From Lasiosphaeris hirsuta (Eukaryota > Ascomycota > Sordariomycetes > Sordariales > Lasiosphaeriaceae): a stretch of DNA of 64,000 nucleotides. The notes beneath the pieces were generated by a model. The model ran no database searches. It was not told where the DNA came from and saw nothing but the letters and a program-made list of their open reading frames with translations. The translations under genes were made by a program, and so were the position numbers. Where the stretch lies: contig JAUKUA010000003.1 in assembly GCA_030549175.1 (NCBI GenBank), forward strand, positions 1,798,001 to 1,862,000, given 5' to 3'. Shown here one piece after another: positions 21,642 through 34,059 of the stretch; within the stretch, counting starts at the first letter, position 1; each line of letters opens with the position of its first letter.

Positions 21642-24600
21642 CGAGTCGCGACTCCCGCGGAGATATCGCCGGGGAGAACGCTATTGGGATTTCTGCAGTA
21701 CCCAGCGGAACCCTAGGAAAATGGCCTCCTCCTGCCTATCCGAGACCTGCTCCGAGACCTCCTCGATTGCGCCGTGCTGCGCGAAAGATCGCGCCCTCGC
21801 TCGTCACACACAAACACACAACCGCAGGCATGCAATCTGCGGGAATACCATTAGCCATCGCTCTATCGCCGAGAGATCTCCTATTGAGCAGATGGTAAGT
21901 TGGGTGGGGTGGAGCATAGCTTCAGCATCTATCGCCATTGGGTGTAGCTACGTTGCGCACGCGCGACAAGCTTCTTCACCATGCCTCACCATCCTTCACC
22001 ATGCTCTACTGCCCCCGCCGTGCATTTTGCATCCCAACTGTCTCGCTCTGACTTGCCCGCCTTGCTCGACGCGATGCTACCTCACCTCCCCCCACCACCT
22101 CTCTGGCAGGCACTACCCCTGGAAAGGAACCCTTCCATTGGCTCCTGCAGAGGGGATCGCGGCAAGGCCTGCCCCCATCTCCCCCATACACTACGCCCAG
22201 TTGGAGCGATTCCCCACGTTCCACAGCATCGAGACCGAGGGAACCGCCGAAGCCCCATCGTCTCTGGGGTGGGTTTCTGCGCTAATGGTGTTTGGCCGAT
22301 GGTGCTGGTCGTTGCCCTAGGCATCTGAGACACAGCAAGGCGGCATCGCTCGACTAAAGAGTGTTACATTGGCATATAACTGTCCTGCCCGCCTGCTGAG
22401 CGCGGCAGCAGAACCGACATGGGATTGACGCCGACTTCGAGTGACACTCCACAACGCTATTTTTCCGCCGTTACACCTGACTGCCGCGCTTTGCTCCCGA
22501 GTCTTGCTCCAAAGCATCCCGGGCCACACACCTCACGAAGTGAACTGCCTGCCTCCCTACATCGCCGTGTTACCCAGTACGCACACAGACAGCACATACA
22601 TTCGGGCCTCAGCCACCACAGAAAGCGCCAGCGTACATCGATATGCTCGCCTAGACACTTAAAAAAAAAAACAAAAAACGCCCGAGTGCGGCACACCCTT
22701 CAACCATCCCGAGCTGGTGGCCTGCCGACCTCCCTGCCATGGCATGCCACATGGCCACCCCCAAAGCTAGAGCCAAGCCCCATGTAACGATGTATAGTAC
22801 GAGGCCACGGATACAACCCCCTCAAGGACCATACTCGTGGTTCTCGGCCCCTTGGTTTCGGTGTAGAAAGGCAACGACCCGAAGTAGCCAACGAGGCTTG
22901 TCGTTTGCTCTTCCCCCTTTGAGTGCAAGCCTCCGCAACTTCGAGTCTTGACAACGTCTCAAGGATTTAAATTGCCGCATTCGGCACGTAATCTCTGATC
23001 CTCAGCGCATTCCTCGAGTACGACTGGATGCATGCACGTAGTCGGTGAGGGGTATGCGGTAGAAGTTGGGATGTGATAGCACTTGCACCGCCCGCTCTTC
23101 CCCGTATGCCCCGCTTGTCACATTGAACTAGAGAATATACAGGATAGGCTACCTAGACTAAGCTCAAGTCTAGAATTTCCACGTGTAAGAGGAGTCCTTG
23201 GGCTCCCGTCCCCATCCAAAATGCAAAAATACGCAGCAAACGGCCGCCAAGCAAGGGGAGGCGTTCGCCAAGCTGAGCTATGGTGATTCGCAATAGGTTA
23301 CGATGATTTGCCCATGCTAGGTTTTTGCTCTGTCGTCGCCGCTACTGTCAATGGGTGCAGTCAGAAGTTTAACCTGCTCCAGCAGGTGGTAGGGGGGATG
23401 GGGAAAGTTAGGTGTGTGGCCCCCGATTCCATGAGACCGAGACTCTGGGCATGTTCATTTCCAAGTTTTGCCAGACTGTGCCACTGCCATGCCAGTGCCG
23501 TGCCGTTGCGGCTGGCCGTTAGTCCCCCTGGGATATCGGCGGGACTAAAGAAGGTCAGGGTCTAGGCGACCGCGAGCCGCAAGTTCCCACACGCCAGTCA
23601 CACGCCAGCCACGACCCTGACGATCCGTCGGTGCTCCAGCTGTCAACGCAATTAGGGTTCCATCAAACGGAACAGTGCACATGAATGCTGACAGGCTTGA
23701 AACGCTGGCAGGCAAGACGGACAAAGGGACGACAATAATTGATAATAATTAACATGGTGAGCCATCCATCCCGTGTCTCCCGACTTTGGCTATGGATATG
23801 CCTGCGATCGGATCCCAATACTGTAAACGAAGAAAGCATGTACCACCCGGGCGATAAAACACCACCTTCTGATGGAATACACATCCCGAGAGGCAACGAC
23901 CGGCGAGCCCAGGATGGCAAACAAAACCCAAGACCCGACCCCAGCACCCCCGGCCTATGACGTAGGCGATCCGATATGACGGCAAGCGGCAAAGATGGTT
24001 GCCAAGTTCGATATTGCTTGACGAGTAGTGTCGAGTCCCGAGCGAGCCCTTACCGAAGGATCAAGGATCCCATCCCATCCTCGTGGTTTACTATCCGCAA
24101 ATACTAATCTGGTTGCGGCGTGCGACGGATCGCGAAAGGCGATGGAACCCTAGAGCCCCAGACATACCAAGAGATCCTGCAGAACTGTATGTAGTGGTGC
24201 ACTTGATTAGAAGAATGAGAAAATGAAGAAAAAAAAACTCCCCCCCCTTCCCCCCCCTAGAAAAAAAAAAAAAAACAGCCCACTGGCTGGCGCAATCCGA
24301 AAAGCGACGTGGTCGGCCAGCCCTGAGCCGATCCCGATCCTCCGAACTAACCCCTGACGCTGTACCACCACCTCCGCCACCCTGGCCTTGTCTGAGACTC
24401 TTCAGCGTTGTGCGCCCTTGCCAGCAACGGTTTTATCGTCGGTGGCACCAGCAGACAAAACGGTGACGGGTCCCCGCACCGGCCGCTGCGGAGTCAACAG
24501 CCACGCAACCCACCGTTTCGGTTCACTAATCATTTTCTCCAATATCCACATCCTCCCCCAACTTTGGCAGTTCCCACCCCACTCTTGACGACACACCCAT

Positions 24601-26271
24601 TGCGGCATTGGTGGTGCTAACACGAAGAAACTAATTACAGATTCTTACCTACATACGCCTCTAAAGCACCGACAGCCAAGTGAGATAGTGCAGGTACGCA
24701 ATATTGGCACTGCTGCTCCCCGTATTTCGTTTTTTTTTGCGCCGCCGGCGACCACCTCAGCCCTCTTCTCACCCCAAATACGACGTCCCCTTGAACCCAG
24801 AAAGGTGGGAAACATCCTAAATTCTCACAGCCTTGGCGCACCCCTAACAAAAGCTCGCACACACGACAAGAGACCCCTAGTAGTAGAGGGTAAGGCAGGC
24901 TGCGTCTTTTCCCGCGGCCCCCTCAGAAGAAGCCCGTCGTAATTGGGTTCGCGGAATGCGCCTACCCAGGCGTGGGGCACGCATAGGTAACTCGGTATCT
25001 GATCTGTAGGCGGGGGGGGGGAGGGGTTGTGTGCCCCGCGTCCTTCCCCCCATGTACTCGTCAAATAAAAAGAGACTCAGCTCCACCTCCAGTGTGACCA
25101 CATTCCTCCCCAATCCCTCCCTAACCCCTGCCCGACACGTGCCTGCAACGAAAAAAGCCAATGGCAGCCAACCCTGCCTGCCAAACACCCCCAGGCGCGC
25201 CTGTGCGCTCAGATCTGGGCCGGGGACACGAGCAAGGGTGGTGGTGGGGAAGCGGTGTGGCTAACAATTATTTCTACTAGGGGCTACCCCCCCTGTCAAC
25301 TGAGCCTGAAAAGCGCCAGAAGGCCAAGCCAGCCTCAACGACCCGTGGGAAGACATGGCCCCCCCAAAACGCCAAAGGAGGTCTCGAGCGGTCCGCTAAG
25401 GGCGTCTCCCGCGGAAATGGCCTGATTATGTCGTCATAGCGGGCAATGGGGCCAGCAAGCCCAGCATAGAGTAGAAACCACCATCCAAACCCTAGACAGC
25501 GCTCCCGCACGCAATTTCAACCGTGCTTCTACTGCGACCCTGCTAGTTGATGTGGGCCACATTCACCCCTTCCCGCCCATTGCTATTGGGGAAAAAGCCG
25601 CGCTGTCGAGTGCCGAGTAAACTGAATGGGCTTTGTACTTTCTCCCGTCAAAGAAATCAGAGAATCCCATCCGGCACGACGGAGGACGGAGGACGGAGGA
25701 CGGACTCTTGGCGAGGAGAGAGAAGCGGACTCAAACACCTGACAGGCTAACTCGCATCCGATCGAACACATACGTAGCAGCCTACTTCGTATACATGGTA
25801 ACCTAATCTGCGCAGATCCGGCTGGATGACTCTTTCCTGCCCTCTGTCCTCCGTACTACCCCTGTACCTATGTAGACTTGCCCTGATCCCTAAAGGGATT
25901 CTGTGGATATTCCGACCCGTCGTCACAGACACATCCGCCAACCCGCCAGCAAGTCAGCCGCGTCTTCGGCTTTCACTTGAACTAGAAATAATTTCCTGTT
26001 TCACCCCATTCATCCTGCCCTATCCCATCGGTCTATCCGCGATGGCGTACGCACCCAGGGTGCGGTCGCATCGGAGGTTATGCCTTCCCAAGTACCGACG
26101 ATCAAGGCCACAAGCTATTTACTTGGCGGCGTGGTACCGCGGCGGCATCGTCTGGCATCGCGGCTAGCTGGGTGCTGGCAGGCGAGCTTGGTTGGATGGA
26201 TGGGCTACCCCATAAGATGCATGCACGCATCGGCCGGCGCATAAGTCGACTCATCCACGAGACCCCGTGAC

Positions 26272-28183
26272 CTATTGCGACTCGGCTGGCAGCGCGCGAA
26301 GACCGGCTTCCGCTTGGGTGACGCCTGGCGCGAAGCCGATACGCCTGCTCATGACGACGGCTTGCTCGAAGCGCTCTCGCGCTTCCGCCGCGCTGCCCTG
26401 GAGGCTAGCAATCTCGGCGAGATTGCATAGAGCTACAGCGCACGCCTCATCGCACTCTGTCGTTCGCAACTCACCTTGCGGTTCGGTGGCGTGCTCCTTG
26501 GCATTATCTGCCCAACGGCGAGCAGCCGCCAGATAAGACGATCGTCGCCCAGCCGGCGAGGCCGAAGCCTCTGCCGGGCTCATTACCGTATCCACTGGAG
26601 CCTCACCTACCGTCAAGACTGGATGTTGGGCAAAACACGTAGCAATGTTGTTCACTTTATTCACGTGATGGCGCCCCATAAGTTAGCCACTGTAAACAAG
26701 CACATTTCCAACCCATGACAAATGATGAGCAAAACGAAGAGCAAACGCCTAACGCCGCTGCGTTGAACGCCTCGACTTCCGATGAAGGCATGGAAGCATT
26801 CGGAACAAATGACTTACTCAACACGGCACTATGGCATGGATCCTTGCATAGGGAAAGAGCCCTGAAGAATAGCGGAAGTGCCAGGTGGAACTGAGACTTG
26901 GTTTCATAGCTGTGGCCGAGGGCTGCGGGTTCAAGTCAGCATCGCGAGATGGGAGCGGGGAATAGACTGGTCTAGACTCGAGGATCGACTCACACTCCAG
27001 GGTCCCCCCGATCTCCTTAGGGCTCATCCAGTCGCCCTCTCCTTCCTTGACGCCATCCTTGATCCGTCGCGCCAGCTCCCCAAAAACAGTCTCAACGGCC
27101 CAGATAAGACGTTCGTGGGCGAGATCCAGTTTGACCACATGCTCGTCTGAATAGAGCTCAGCGAGCTTGACACTGATGCCCACGGCTTTACCAAGAATCC
27201 GGGTTCGCTTTCCCCACAGTGTCTCGGGCACCGGGGCTGGCTCGCCCTCCTTTGTCTGCAGCCCGCTCGGGACCAAGAGTCCTTTCGGCGCGGTCCCATC
27301 CTTGACGCTCTGTTCCATCACCTCGACCCAGCGCTTGCAGTCGCCTAGGAGCGCCTCGAGCACCCTTGTCGCGTTGCCACGGTTATCAATCCTCTCGAGC
27401 CAGGCAGCCAGTTGAATCTTGATACCCATGACATCATTAGAAAAGGGGTCAAGGTTGAGCTCCTCGCAATAGGCCAACGCCTGTCTATAGTACTTGAGCG
27501 CCATTTTGTTATCTGGGCTGTAATTGCTGTAGTATAGTGCCCTTCGCAGCACCCTGGCGATGGGGTCGGGGTACCGTGTGAACTGCTCCGAGTAGAAGTA
27601 GGTGAAGTACACGCGCGCAACGTAGACGATCACGACGGTGAGACCGGCCAGCCTGACAATCAACGCGCAGTGTTAGTTTCACATTCGCTCTATTCAGTCT
27701 ACCCCAGCAAGGGGGAACATACAACACCAACGCCAACACCAGCTCGTCGGGATTCTGCCGGTACAGTTTTCTCAGGGTCCGTCCCTGGAATGGCGCGCCG
27801 AGACTCCTGAAGCTCGCCCACAGCGCGCGGAGGAGCACGCCACGGACGGTTTGACGAGGCTCGTGGGGCTGCTGCTGGGATGAGCCATCGGACTTGTTGG
27901 TAACCTCGGACCTCGCCGACGCCGTTATCTGGAAGCTTCGATGCTGGCGGCATTGCTGGCACAGGGGGGCTTGGGACGGTAGTAGTGGTCTGATCCACGG
28001 CACAAAGGCGCTGCCGCCGCCAACGCCGCCCCTAGGCCCAGGACTGGCCTGGCTGAGTGATAGGCATCGGATAGCGAGTGCGAGGTGTAGAAACGGATGG
28101 CGCGGGACAACGCGGTGGGGACGAGGTGTGAGGTGACCGAGAGAGCCGGGAGGCCGGCGAGTGGAAAAACTAAACGCGGACAT
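26272..28183 (-). CDS. mitochondrial membrane TPR protein, Mgr3-like
   Basis: Four exons, 28183..27723, 27652..26994, 26922..26818 and 26654..26272 (introns 70, 71 and 163 nt), give 535 residues in a closed frame. The N-terminus is Arg/Ser/Pro-rich and nearly free of acidic residues, as in mitochondrial presequences. One transmembrane segment (LALVLLAGLTVVIVYVARVYF, residues about 148-168) is split by intron 1. TPR-like helices follow: KMALKYYRQALAYCEEL, then a pair reading LGHSYETKSQFHLALPLFFR and NNIATCFAQ, and a last repeat (ALCNLAEIASLQGSAAEAR, ERFEQAVVMSRRIGF). This layout matches fungal proteins related to yeast Mgr3, an adaptor of the i-AAA protease Yme1; the assignment is inference. 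An in-frame ATG at 28363 could add 60 residues, but that part looks like untranslated leader. It is transcribed divergently from the haem-protein gene. Confidence 0.8.
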
Positions 28184-28853
28184 GGCGGGTGACGCGGGTC
28201 GGGTGACGGAGGCGGGGCATTGGGAGGGCCAATTGGGGCTGCGGTGGTGGAATTGATGTCGTGGAGGGGGTTGACGCCGAAAGTTCAATTGATTGCGGTT
28301 TACGGAATACTGCGGCGGATAGAGGAAAAAAAGGCTTGGATGCTGGCGCAGCCAAAGCTTCATTGAGATCCAGAGCTCAGCACGCTTGCACGCTCAGCGG
28401 CAGTGGTCTGGGCTGCGGATGCCTCAGGCAGCAGCGTAAAATGACGGCAGCGGCGCGACTGCAAGGCATTTGCGTGCCTCACCAGCTGCGGATGCGGAGA
28501 GAGCATCAGCCACCCTTGTCTTCCCGAGGTTCATGCGATTGTGTGAGATGAGACCTATCTTTCCCGTGAGTCGCCGTCGCCATCCTCGCTCACACTTTGC
28601 CTTCACCAATCCAGAACAGCACAACAACAAACCCTGCTTCAGTTTTGGCAACGTCGAGATACTTCATTTTTCCATTTTAAGGGCTAATAACGGCGGTTTT
28701 GATCGAGCGGCACACGGCAAATCCCTAAGTCTTTCTACCCCTCCATTAGCTTGCCCCTCAGCCCCTCAACTTGGCCGTTATCCCTAGGTCTGCGCGGGCT
28801 ATATACAGCTACAAAACGCAAAACAACACTCTTGCCTACGTAATACAGCCATC
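28184..28853. promoter_or_regulatory. shared divergent promoter region with TATA box for the MAPR gene
   Basis: 670 bp separate the start codons of the Mgr3-like gene (minus) and the MAPR gene (plus). A TATATAC element at 28800-28806 lies about 50 nt upstream of the MAPR ATG, with no intervening ATG. The left part of the interval, 28184-28380, is pyrimidine-rich on the minus strand and probably 5' leader of the TPR gene. Confidence 0.55.
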
Positions 28854-29785
28854 ATGGGAAAGACTTTCGAGCCCAAGGTTCCCGTCGAGCTGAACCCGCC
28901 CAAGGAGGACATCATTTCTCTCCGGGAATTGAGCGAGGCAAAGGGTATGGTGCTGCCGCCGTCACGTGGCGTTCCCGGTTCATTTAGCATCGTTAGGTGT
29001 ATCTCATGCTCGATTTCTCGATTTCTCATCTTTCCTTTTTGACTTCTTCTCCAACCAAGATCTTTCCCCGCGGGGCCCTGGGCATAGTTATAATTCTTGT
29101 GTCGTTTTCTCAAGTGAGCTGTCACTAGCCAAACGGGCCTGTTCATGTCATGTCAACGTTTACCGCCTCTACCTTTTTGGGCCATAGATAAAGGGAAAAT
29201 GGCCTAATGTGTCAGCACGGCCGCTAATTAGTCTCTCATTCATAGGGGAAAATGGTGGCAAGTGCTATGTCGCTATCAAGGTATGTCACCCTTCTCATAC
29301 ACGCCAGAACGAGTTTGGCTAGAAGCTAGCGAATTGGCCGTCTTGGCCTGGGTGACACAGCCCTGGTGCCTAGAGTATTGTGTTGTTGACTTGTTCGATA
29401 GGGCCTAGTGTATGATGTGACGGGTAACAAGGCTTACCAGCCCGGCGGCAGCTATCATGGTAAGTTTGCCATGTTTGTCTTGGCCTGTGGAATTGTTTCC
29501 GCATTGGGTTATACGGACCCGCGGTCTCGGTGTGCGGGGCGGGGGGTTCTCACTGGAGTGAAGTCCGTTTCGTCGATCAACGGCTAAACTCGGTGTGTAG
29601 CTTTCGCTGGGCATGATGCCTCGCAGGCCCTCGCAAAGACTTCGACCAACGCAATAGATGTGAGCCCGGAGTGGAAGCACTTGGGCGGCAAGGAGAAGGG
29701 CGTCTTGCAAGACTGGGTCACCTTCTTCTCCAAGCGATACAACATCGTAGGGAAGGTGGATGGTGCGACTAACTTCGACGAGTAA
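28854..29785 (+). CDS. cytochrome b5-like haem-binding protein, MAPR/Dap1 family
   Basis: Four exons, 28854..28944, 29246..29280, 29402..29459 and 29601..29785, code for 122 residues. The introns are 301, 121 and 141 nt; the first is the longest found in the window and exon 2 is only 35 nt. The protein reads as the membrane-associated progesterone receptor (MAPR) fold: SLRELSEAKGENGGKCYVAI, GLVYDVTGNKAYQPGGSYH, then AFAGHDASQALAK and a C-terminal helix with YNIVGKVDG. Tyr60 aligns with the haem-ligating Tyr of PGRMC1, and Tyr54 with the preceding conserved Tyr. Yeast Dap1 of this family supports Erg11/CYP51 in sterol synthesis, so a role as haem-protein partner of cytochromes P450 is likely but inferred. 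There is no N-terminal membrane helix, so it should be soluble or peripheral. The start ATG follows a short leader with a TATA element. Confidence 0.93.
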
Positions 29786-32684
29786 TGTTTGAGGACTGCG
29801 GGGAGGGAGCGCAATTTTAGTGAGGCAGAGGCTGCCAGCGATGTGCGAATAAACTTGCTCGAGATGCAATCAGACCATGTTTCCGTCATCATAGGCTTCC
29901 CCCCTTTTAACAAGTGTTTGTCTCGCGATTTCTCCCCTCCTCAGCAGTTTGGCTCGATCGGACGGGTCCCTCCGCCGCACAATACCCACAGTTGTCCTGC
30001 GGGTGGACAAATGTGGAAATTGAAATAAAAGATCCCATCCTCTCTCGACTCCCTTGCAACACCACGGCCGGCCAATAATTGTCGAATTCTGCTGGGAGAC
30101 GGGATTCGATAGGGGAATCTCGGTTCTGTTGTGCCCTTCGACCTGGGACCGGGTTTCTTCAGAGCGAGGTTGGGAGGGTGTAGGCTGGGCAGGGCATCGG
30201 TGTGAATTTGTAGGCCCCGGCCTGGGACACAAATGCTGCGGACCGTCACGTTTGGGAGGGACACAAGGCGTTTCTTTTCTTTTTTTTCCTCTCGTCCTTT
30301 TTACATGTTGATGGGAGGCATGACATAGTGCGGGGGGAAAGGGGGGATTACTGAACGCAAATGCTCCTGGCTCGCTGCATACTTCCTTGACCCCTGTTGC
30401 CCGGTGATACCCAGCCGATACCACCTTTCCTGCTTCGTCTCTATCTCTCTATTCTTCTCTCCTATTATTGACTCTCGGTCTGCCTTTGCTGCCTTTGAGC
30501 CGTCTCATACTAGCGGTTTAGTGTGGGCATGCGTACGCTATGGATGCGGGTGTGTATGTGATGTGTCTTGGGGATCGATGGACGGCAATGTCGTGGTCCT
30601 GAATGGTGTAAATGTCGCACATACTCGCGTCGTTTGGGCCTGCCGCCGCTTGGTGCCGCCGCGCCCCGGCCAGAGGAAGGGGAGGGTCAAAGGAAGAGGA
30701 GGGATGGGAAAGGACATGGAATTGTTCGGTAAGTGTTGGTGTCACGCGTCACACGCACACACACACAATCGCGTGACAACCACTCACACGCCTACGCACC
30801 CACACACACTCACCAGGGCCTTCTCAATGGGTTTCTCTGCTGTATGCCCCCCCCCCCCCCTTGTCTGTCTTTTTCTCGAAGACTCGCTACCTACCCTCCT
30901 TGTTTTGGATATGTGCCGCTAAGAGTGGCCGCTTGTGGCGCGCGCCGGTGTGGTGGTGTGCTAGGGGGGCGCGTATGGTGTGCGTGGTGCGCGGTGTATG
31001 GTGTGTTACGCATTTTGTCTTGTGTCTTGTGTATGCGCCTGTGCAACAAGTCAGGCAGGCAGGGGTGGAGGGAGGAGGATGGCGGATGGCGGATAGGTAC
31101 ATACAGGCATGGGGCTCGGCAGTGGGATCCGGGAACCAGGATGGGTGGGTGGATAAGGTTGAAATACTGCTACACTATGAACGCGCGCCGGGGGGGGAGG
31201 TCTACCCGAAGGAGCTCTGTGGCCTGTCTCTGTTGTTCAGCGGGGAGAAGGGGTTGTAGCTAAGGGGGCTAATCGTATTGCCACGGATATGTACCTAGGT
31301 AAAGGTGGGTATGTAGATAGCATGTATGTGCTGTATGCCAGATCCCAGATGAACAAGATCCCAGCAAGACGCACCCCCCCGTCGGGAAGGCGAGAGGAGT
31401 GGTACGAGGTGTACAAGCGTGTGACGAGGGAACTCGGTAGTTGTTTCGTCCCCGCCCCCTTCTCGCAAGTATCATGACGTGTGACGACTGCCATACATGC
31501 AGATGTAAATTCCCCCTCACCCCCGCCGAGAGGCGCCGTTTCTGACACCGTTCCCATCGTTTTCCCCGGGCATGTCCTCCGTTTTGATCCTCTAGCCTGT
31601 CGGAGGTGCTCGGGGGGAGAGTGGTGCCAGGACGGCGCATGGGTGTGGGCAGAGGGAGTGTGGTGGCACCCTACATGGCATCCTACAGCAGGAACCCAGC
31701 AGAACAGTCCACGTGTTTGACAGCCGGATGACTTGTGAATCCCGGAGGCGGCAGAAGCCGAGTGTGTTCATTTTCCCCGAATTGCATTCGCCTCGTTTAT
31801 ACAGGGGTACAGGGCTTATTTCTCGGGCGAGCGTCAAGTCGTCCAACGTTTCAGAGTCCAACAGGTGTTCAGGCTCGCCGAGATCACCACGGGAATAGCA
31901 AACTAATAAGGAGAAGAGGATATCCCGAGCTAGGCAAGTACGCGGCAAGCCACAAGGCCGTAAGAAAGAAAGGAAGACAGAAGGAAGCGTTTCAGTTCAA
32001 GTGTTTGGGTGTTTTGGTGTTGCTCCAATCCAACCAGTGCAGGGACGTGTAGGACGGGGGTTCGTGATTGGGAAATCACTAGAAAAGGAAAGGGGTTGTG
32101 TCACAGGGGCTGGGTGCCTGGATAGAGCTCACCGATGGCCGTTGCCGCAATGGGCGTTCTAAGGAGCCGCGCTTGGAGCTTGGTACGGGAAATGGGCTGA
32201 TGTGAGTAAGCAACCGTTTCGGTTCAAGGTTGCCTAACAATTGGCACGGCCCAATTTACCCCGATCTTGTTAGGAACCAAACACGGCTACTCTGTCGTAG
32301 ATAGGATAGCCACAAGTCAATTTTCCTTGTCCCCTCTTCTGTAACCTCCGGGAAAGACTCTAGAACTAGTACGAGATCTATGTAGAGTGTGAACAGGGCC
32401 GTCTATCATCCCCAAAATGGGATGAGCATGGCTCGAAGTGTTGTTGTCCAAGAAGATAAAGTTCCGCTCTCGCTTGCGCCCCAGGAATAACGCCGTGACA
32501 AGTCAATCGAACATCCCGAAGGACTCAAACCCCCTGATTTCGGATAGAGACACCATATATGGGGCAGCTGGGTACATCATCCACCATCGAATAAGTCAGC
32601 CCCCCGGTAAATATAACCATGTATCATCCATCAATCATCGAGCAACTCACATTAGCCAAACTAGTGACCGCCATGTTTTCTGAG
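29786..32684. other. intergenic, no gene seen
   Basis: The first 250 bp (AATAAA-like aaataaaa at about 30023-30030) probably hold the 3' end of the MAPR transcript. A C14 run is at 30847-30860 and GT/CA-rich tracts occur at 30744-30815 and 30950-31040. Overlapping open frames on both strands have no recognisable domain. Confidence 0.5.
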
Positions 32685-32906
32685 CTAGCCCTGTTGCCTT
32701 CTCATCCTGGTCTTGCACGCATCGCAGTATTCGTTCTGGTCCCAGACGAATCTGAGTCGTTTGACGCTGAAGCACTGGTGGTTCGGATCGACACGCGCGC
32801 TGTGGCAACGCGACTGGAGTCTAGTCTCATAATGCTGGCAGAGGAAGACAAACTGCTCAAAGTCGCACATGTTGAGCAGCTGGTTGGTTGTTGTCTGCTT
32901 CTCCAA
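32685..32906 (-). CDS. small Cys/His-rich protein of unknown function
   Basis: A 73-residue frame on the minus strand with ordered cysteines and histidines: FVFLCQHYETRLQSRCHSAR, then HQCFSVKRLRFVWDQNEYC and CDAC. Small fungal proteins with the pattern FxFxCxH...CH...HxCF...W...CxxC occur in Sordariomycetes; they look like compact zinc-binding folds, but I know of no function. The frame stays open upstream of the ATG to about 32961, where a plausible acceptor (GTAG) follows a region with a GTACGT donor near 33018; an added 5' exon is possible, but I could not make the phases agree. A second in-frame ATG at 32870 (MCDFEQ) is an equally good start. Gene reality is supported by the motif spacing only. 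Confidence 0.5.
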   Translation of the reverse strand: MEKQTTTNQLLNMCDFEQFVFLCQHYETRLQSRCHSARVDPNHQCFSVKRLRFVWDQNEYCDACKTRMRRQQG

Positions 32907-34040
32907 AGTCTGGAGATTGGCTTCGAGCCGCGGGTCAATGCTTGTGCTCTTCGGCTACGGGGCTAAAGGCAGCGAGGTAATGGTTAGCAACTTATGCCGC
33001 CCAGAGGACAACTGACGTACCCGCTACTTGTCTCAGCAACGCCCTTGTGTTATCCTGTATTTTTTGATCACGATAGCAAAAACTGCGTGATGGATAGGCA
33101 AAGTGCTCGAGCCTCAGCGAGACGAACAGGCTTATATAGTCTACGTAGCAGCAGGGTATCTTGGGCACGCGCCGTTCGTCTTTTTGTTGCGAGATAAAGC
33201 GAGTGTCCCCATGATGTGATGTTACAAGAAACACATACAACATACTGCCAACGACACACAGTCTCGAATACCATGGAATCCTGGCTCGTAGTACATGGAG
33301 ATGCACGGACAAATTCTGTGATGAGAGGAGAGGCCGCGACCTTGACTCCGACTCGAGAATGACATATCATATCCTTCTCGCCCACATGGGCTGGTGCCAA
33401 CATCTTCAATGGTTCAGTGGTTGAAGTTGAGCGTCCGCGGACAGAAACGATGGTCCAATGGTAGGAGAATACTAGAAATTCCATGCTGCAACATCAAGGG
33501 GGCATCCTACAAACACGCCGGGTATGGGTAGCTGGGTGGGGGAGAGGTGCAGTTGCTCAGCGCAGGTAAGACAGGTGGAGGGCCATGTGTGTGAAAAGAC
33601 TGCATATGCCAATCTGAGTCAACATCGACAGTACACTGTGTGGGAGCTTGGGTTGAGGGGCCATGCTGTTTGACCCATACTAACGTAGGCGATAATGGAA
33701 AGAATTACGTATGTCTGTCGTTTGGCTGGCGATCTCGGACTTGATTTACGGTCGCTGGGCCTCGGGCTTTCGTTTATCCACTACCAGAAACCGGGATAGC
33801 ACCAAGACCACACAGCCAACGTAATACCCATACCCGGAACGCCCGTGCCCTGGTCGGCCCGCTTCGGGAGGCGTTCTGTAACAAGTGTCGTAACTGCCGC
33901 CCCGTGCAGCCGAGCTTTGAGCAAACAGCAGACCTGCAGATAGCGGCCAGCCCCGGACACATGCCGTACACAGTCTCGATCGAGGCCAAGCGTGCCAAGC
34001 GACGATTCAGGCCTGTGGCAATGGCCTGTAGCCACCTACA

Positions 34041-34059
34041 GGGGGGGGGGGGGGGGGGG
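34041..34059. repeat. G19 homopolymer
   Basis: Nineteen consecutive G, intergenic. It could fold as a G-quadruplex and its length may be uncertain in assembly. Confidence 0.9.

Larger units (their letters stand above)
15354..26271. other. 10.9-kb stretch without a supportable gene
   Basis: This is the longest gene-free interval of the window. Open frames up to 248 residues exist on both strands, often overlapping each other, with mixed codon endings and no recognisable domain. Notable sequence features are a (GT)12 tract, an imperfect GC-rich hairpin at 16380-16416, an A26 run at 21616-21641, and three to four copies of a 7-nt unit (gacggag) at about 25678-25704. Base composition is similar to the flanks, so it does not look like an AT-rich RIP island. 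Long non-coding RNAs or distal control elements cannot be excluded. Confidence 0.5.

Noticed and set aside
21574..22320. 248-residue frame on the plus strand including a Lys run
   Set aside because: The Lys run is only the translation of the A26 homopolymer; the rest has no coding character.
26690..26817. shorter intron in the Mgr3-like gene using the acceptor at 26690
   Set aside because: It leads to a stop after nine codons and destroys the TPR. The longer intron keeps the frame and has a branch site in the right place.
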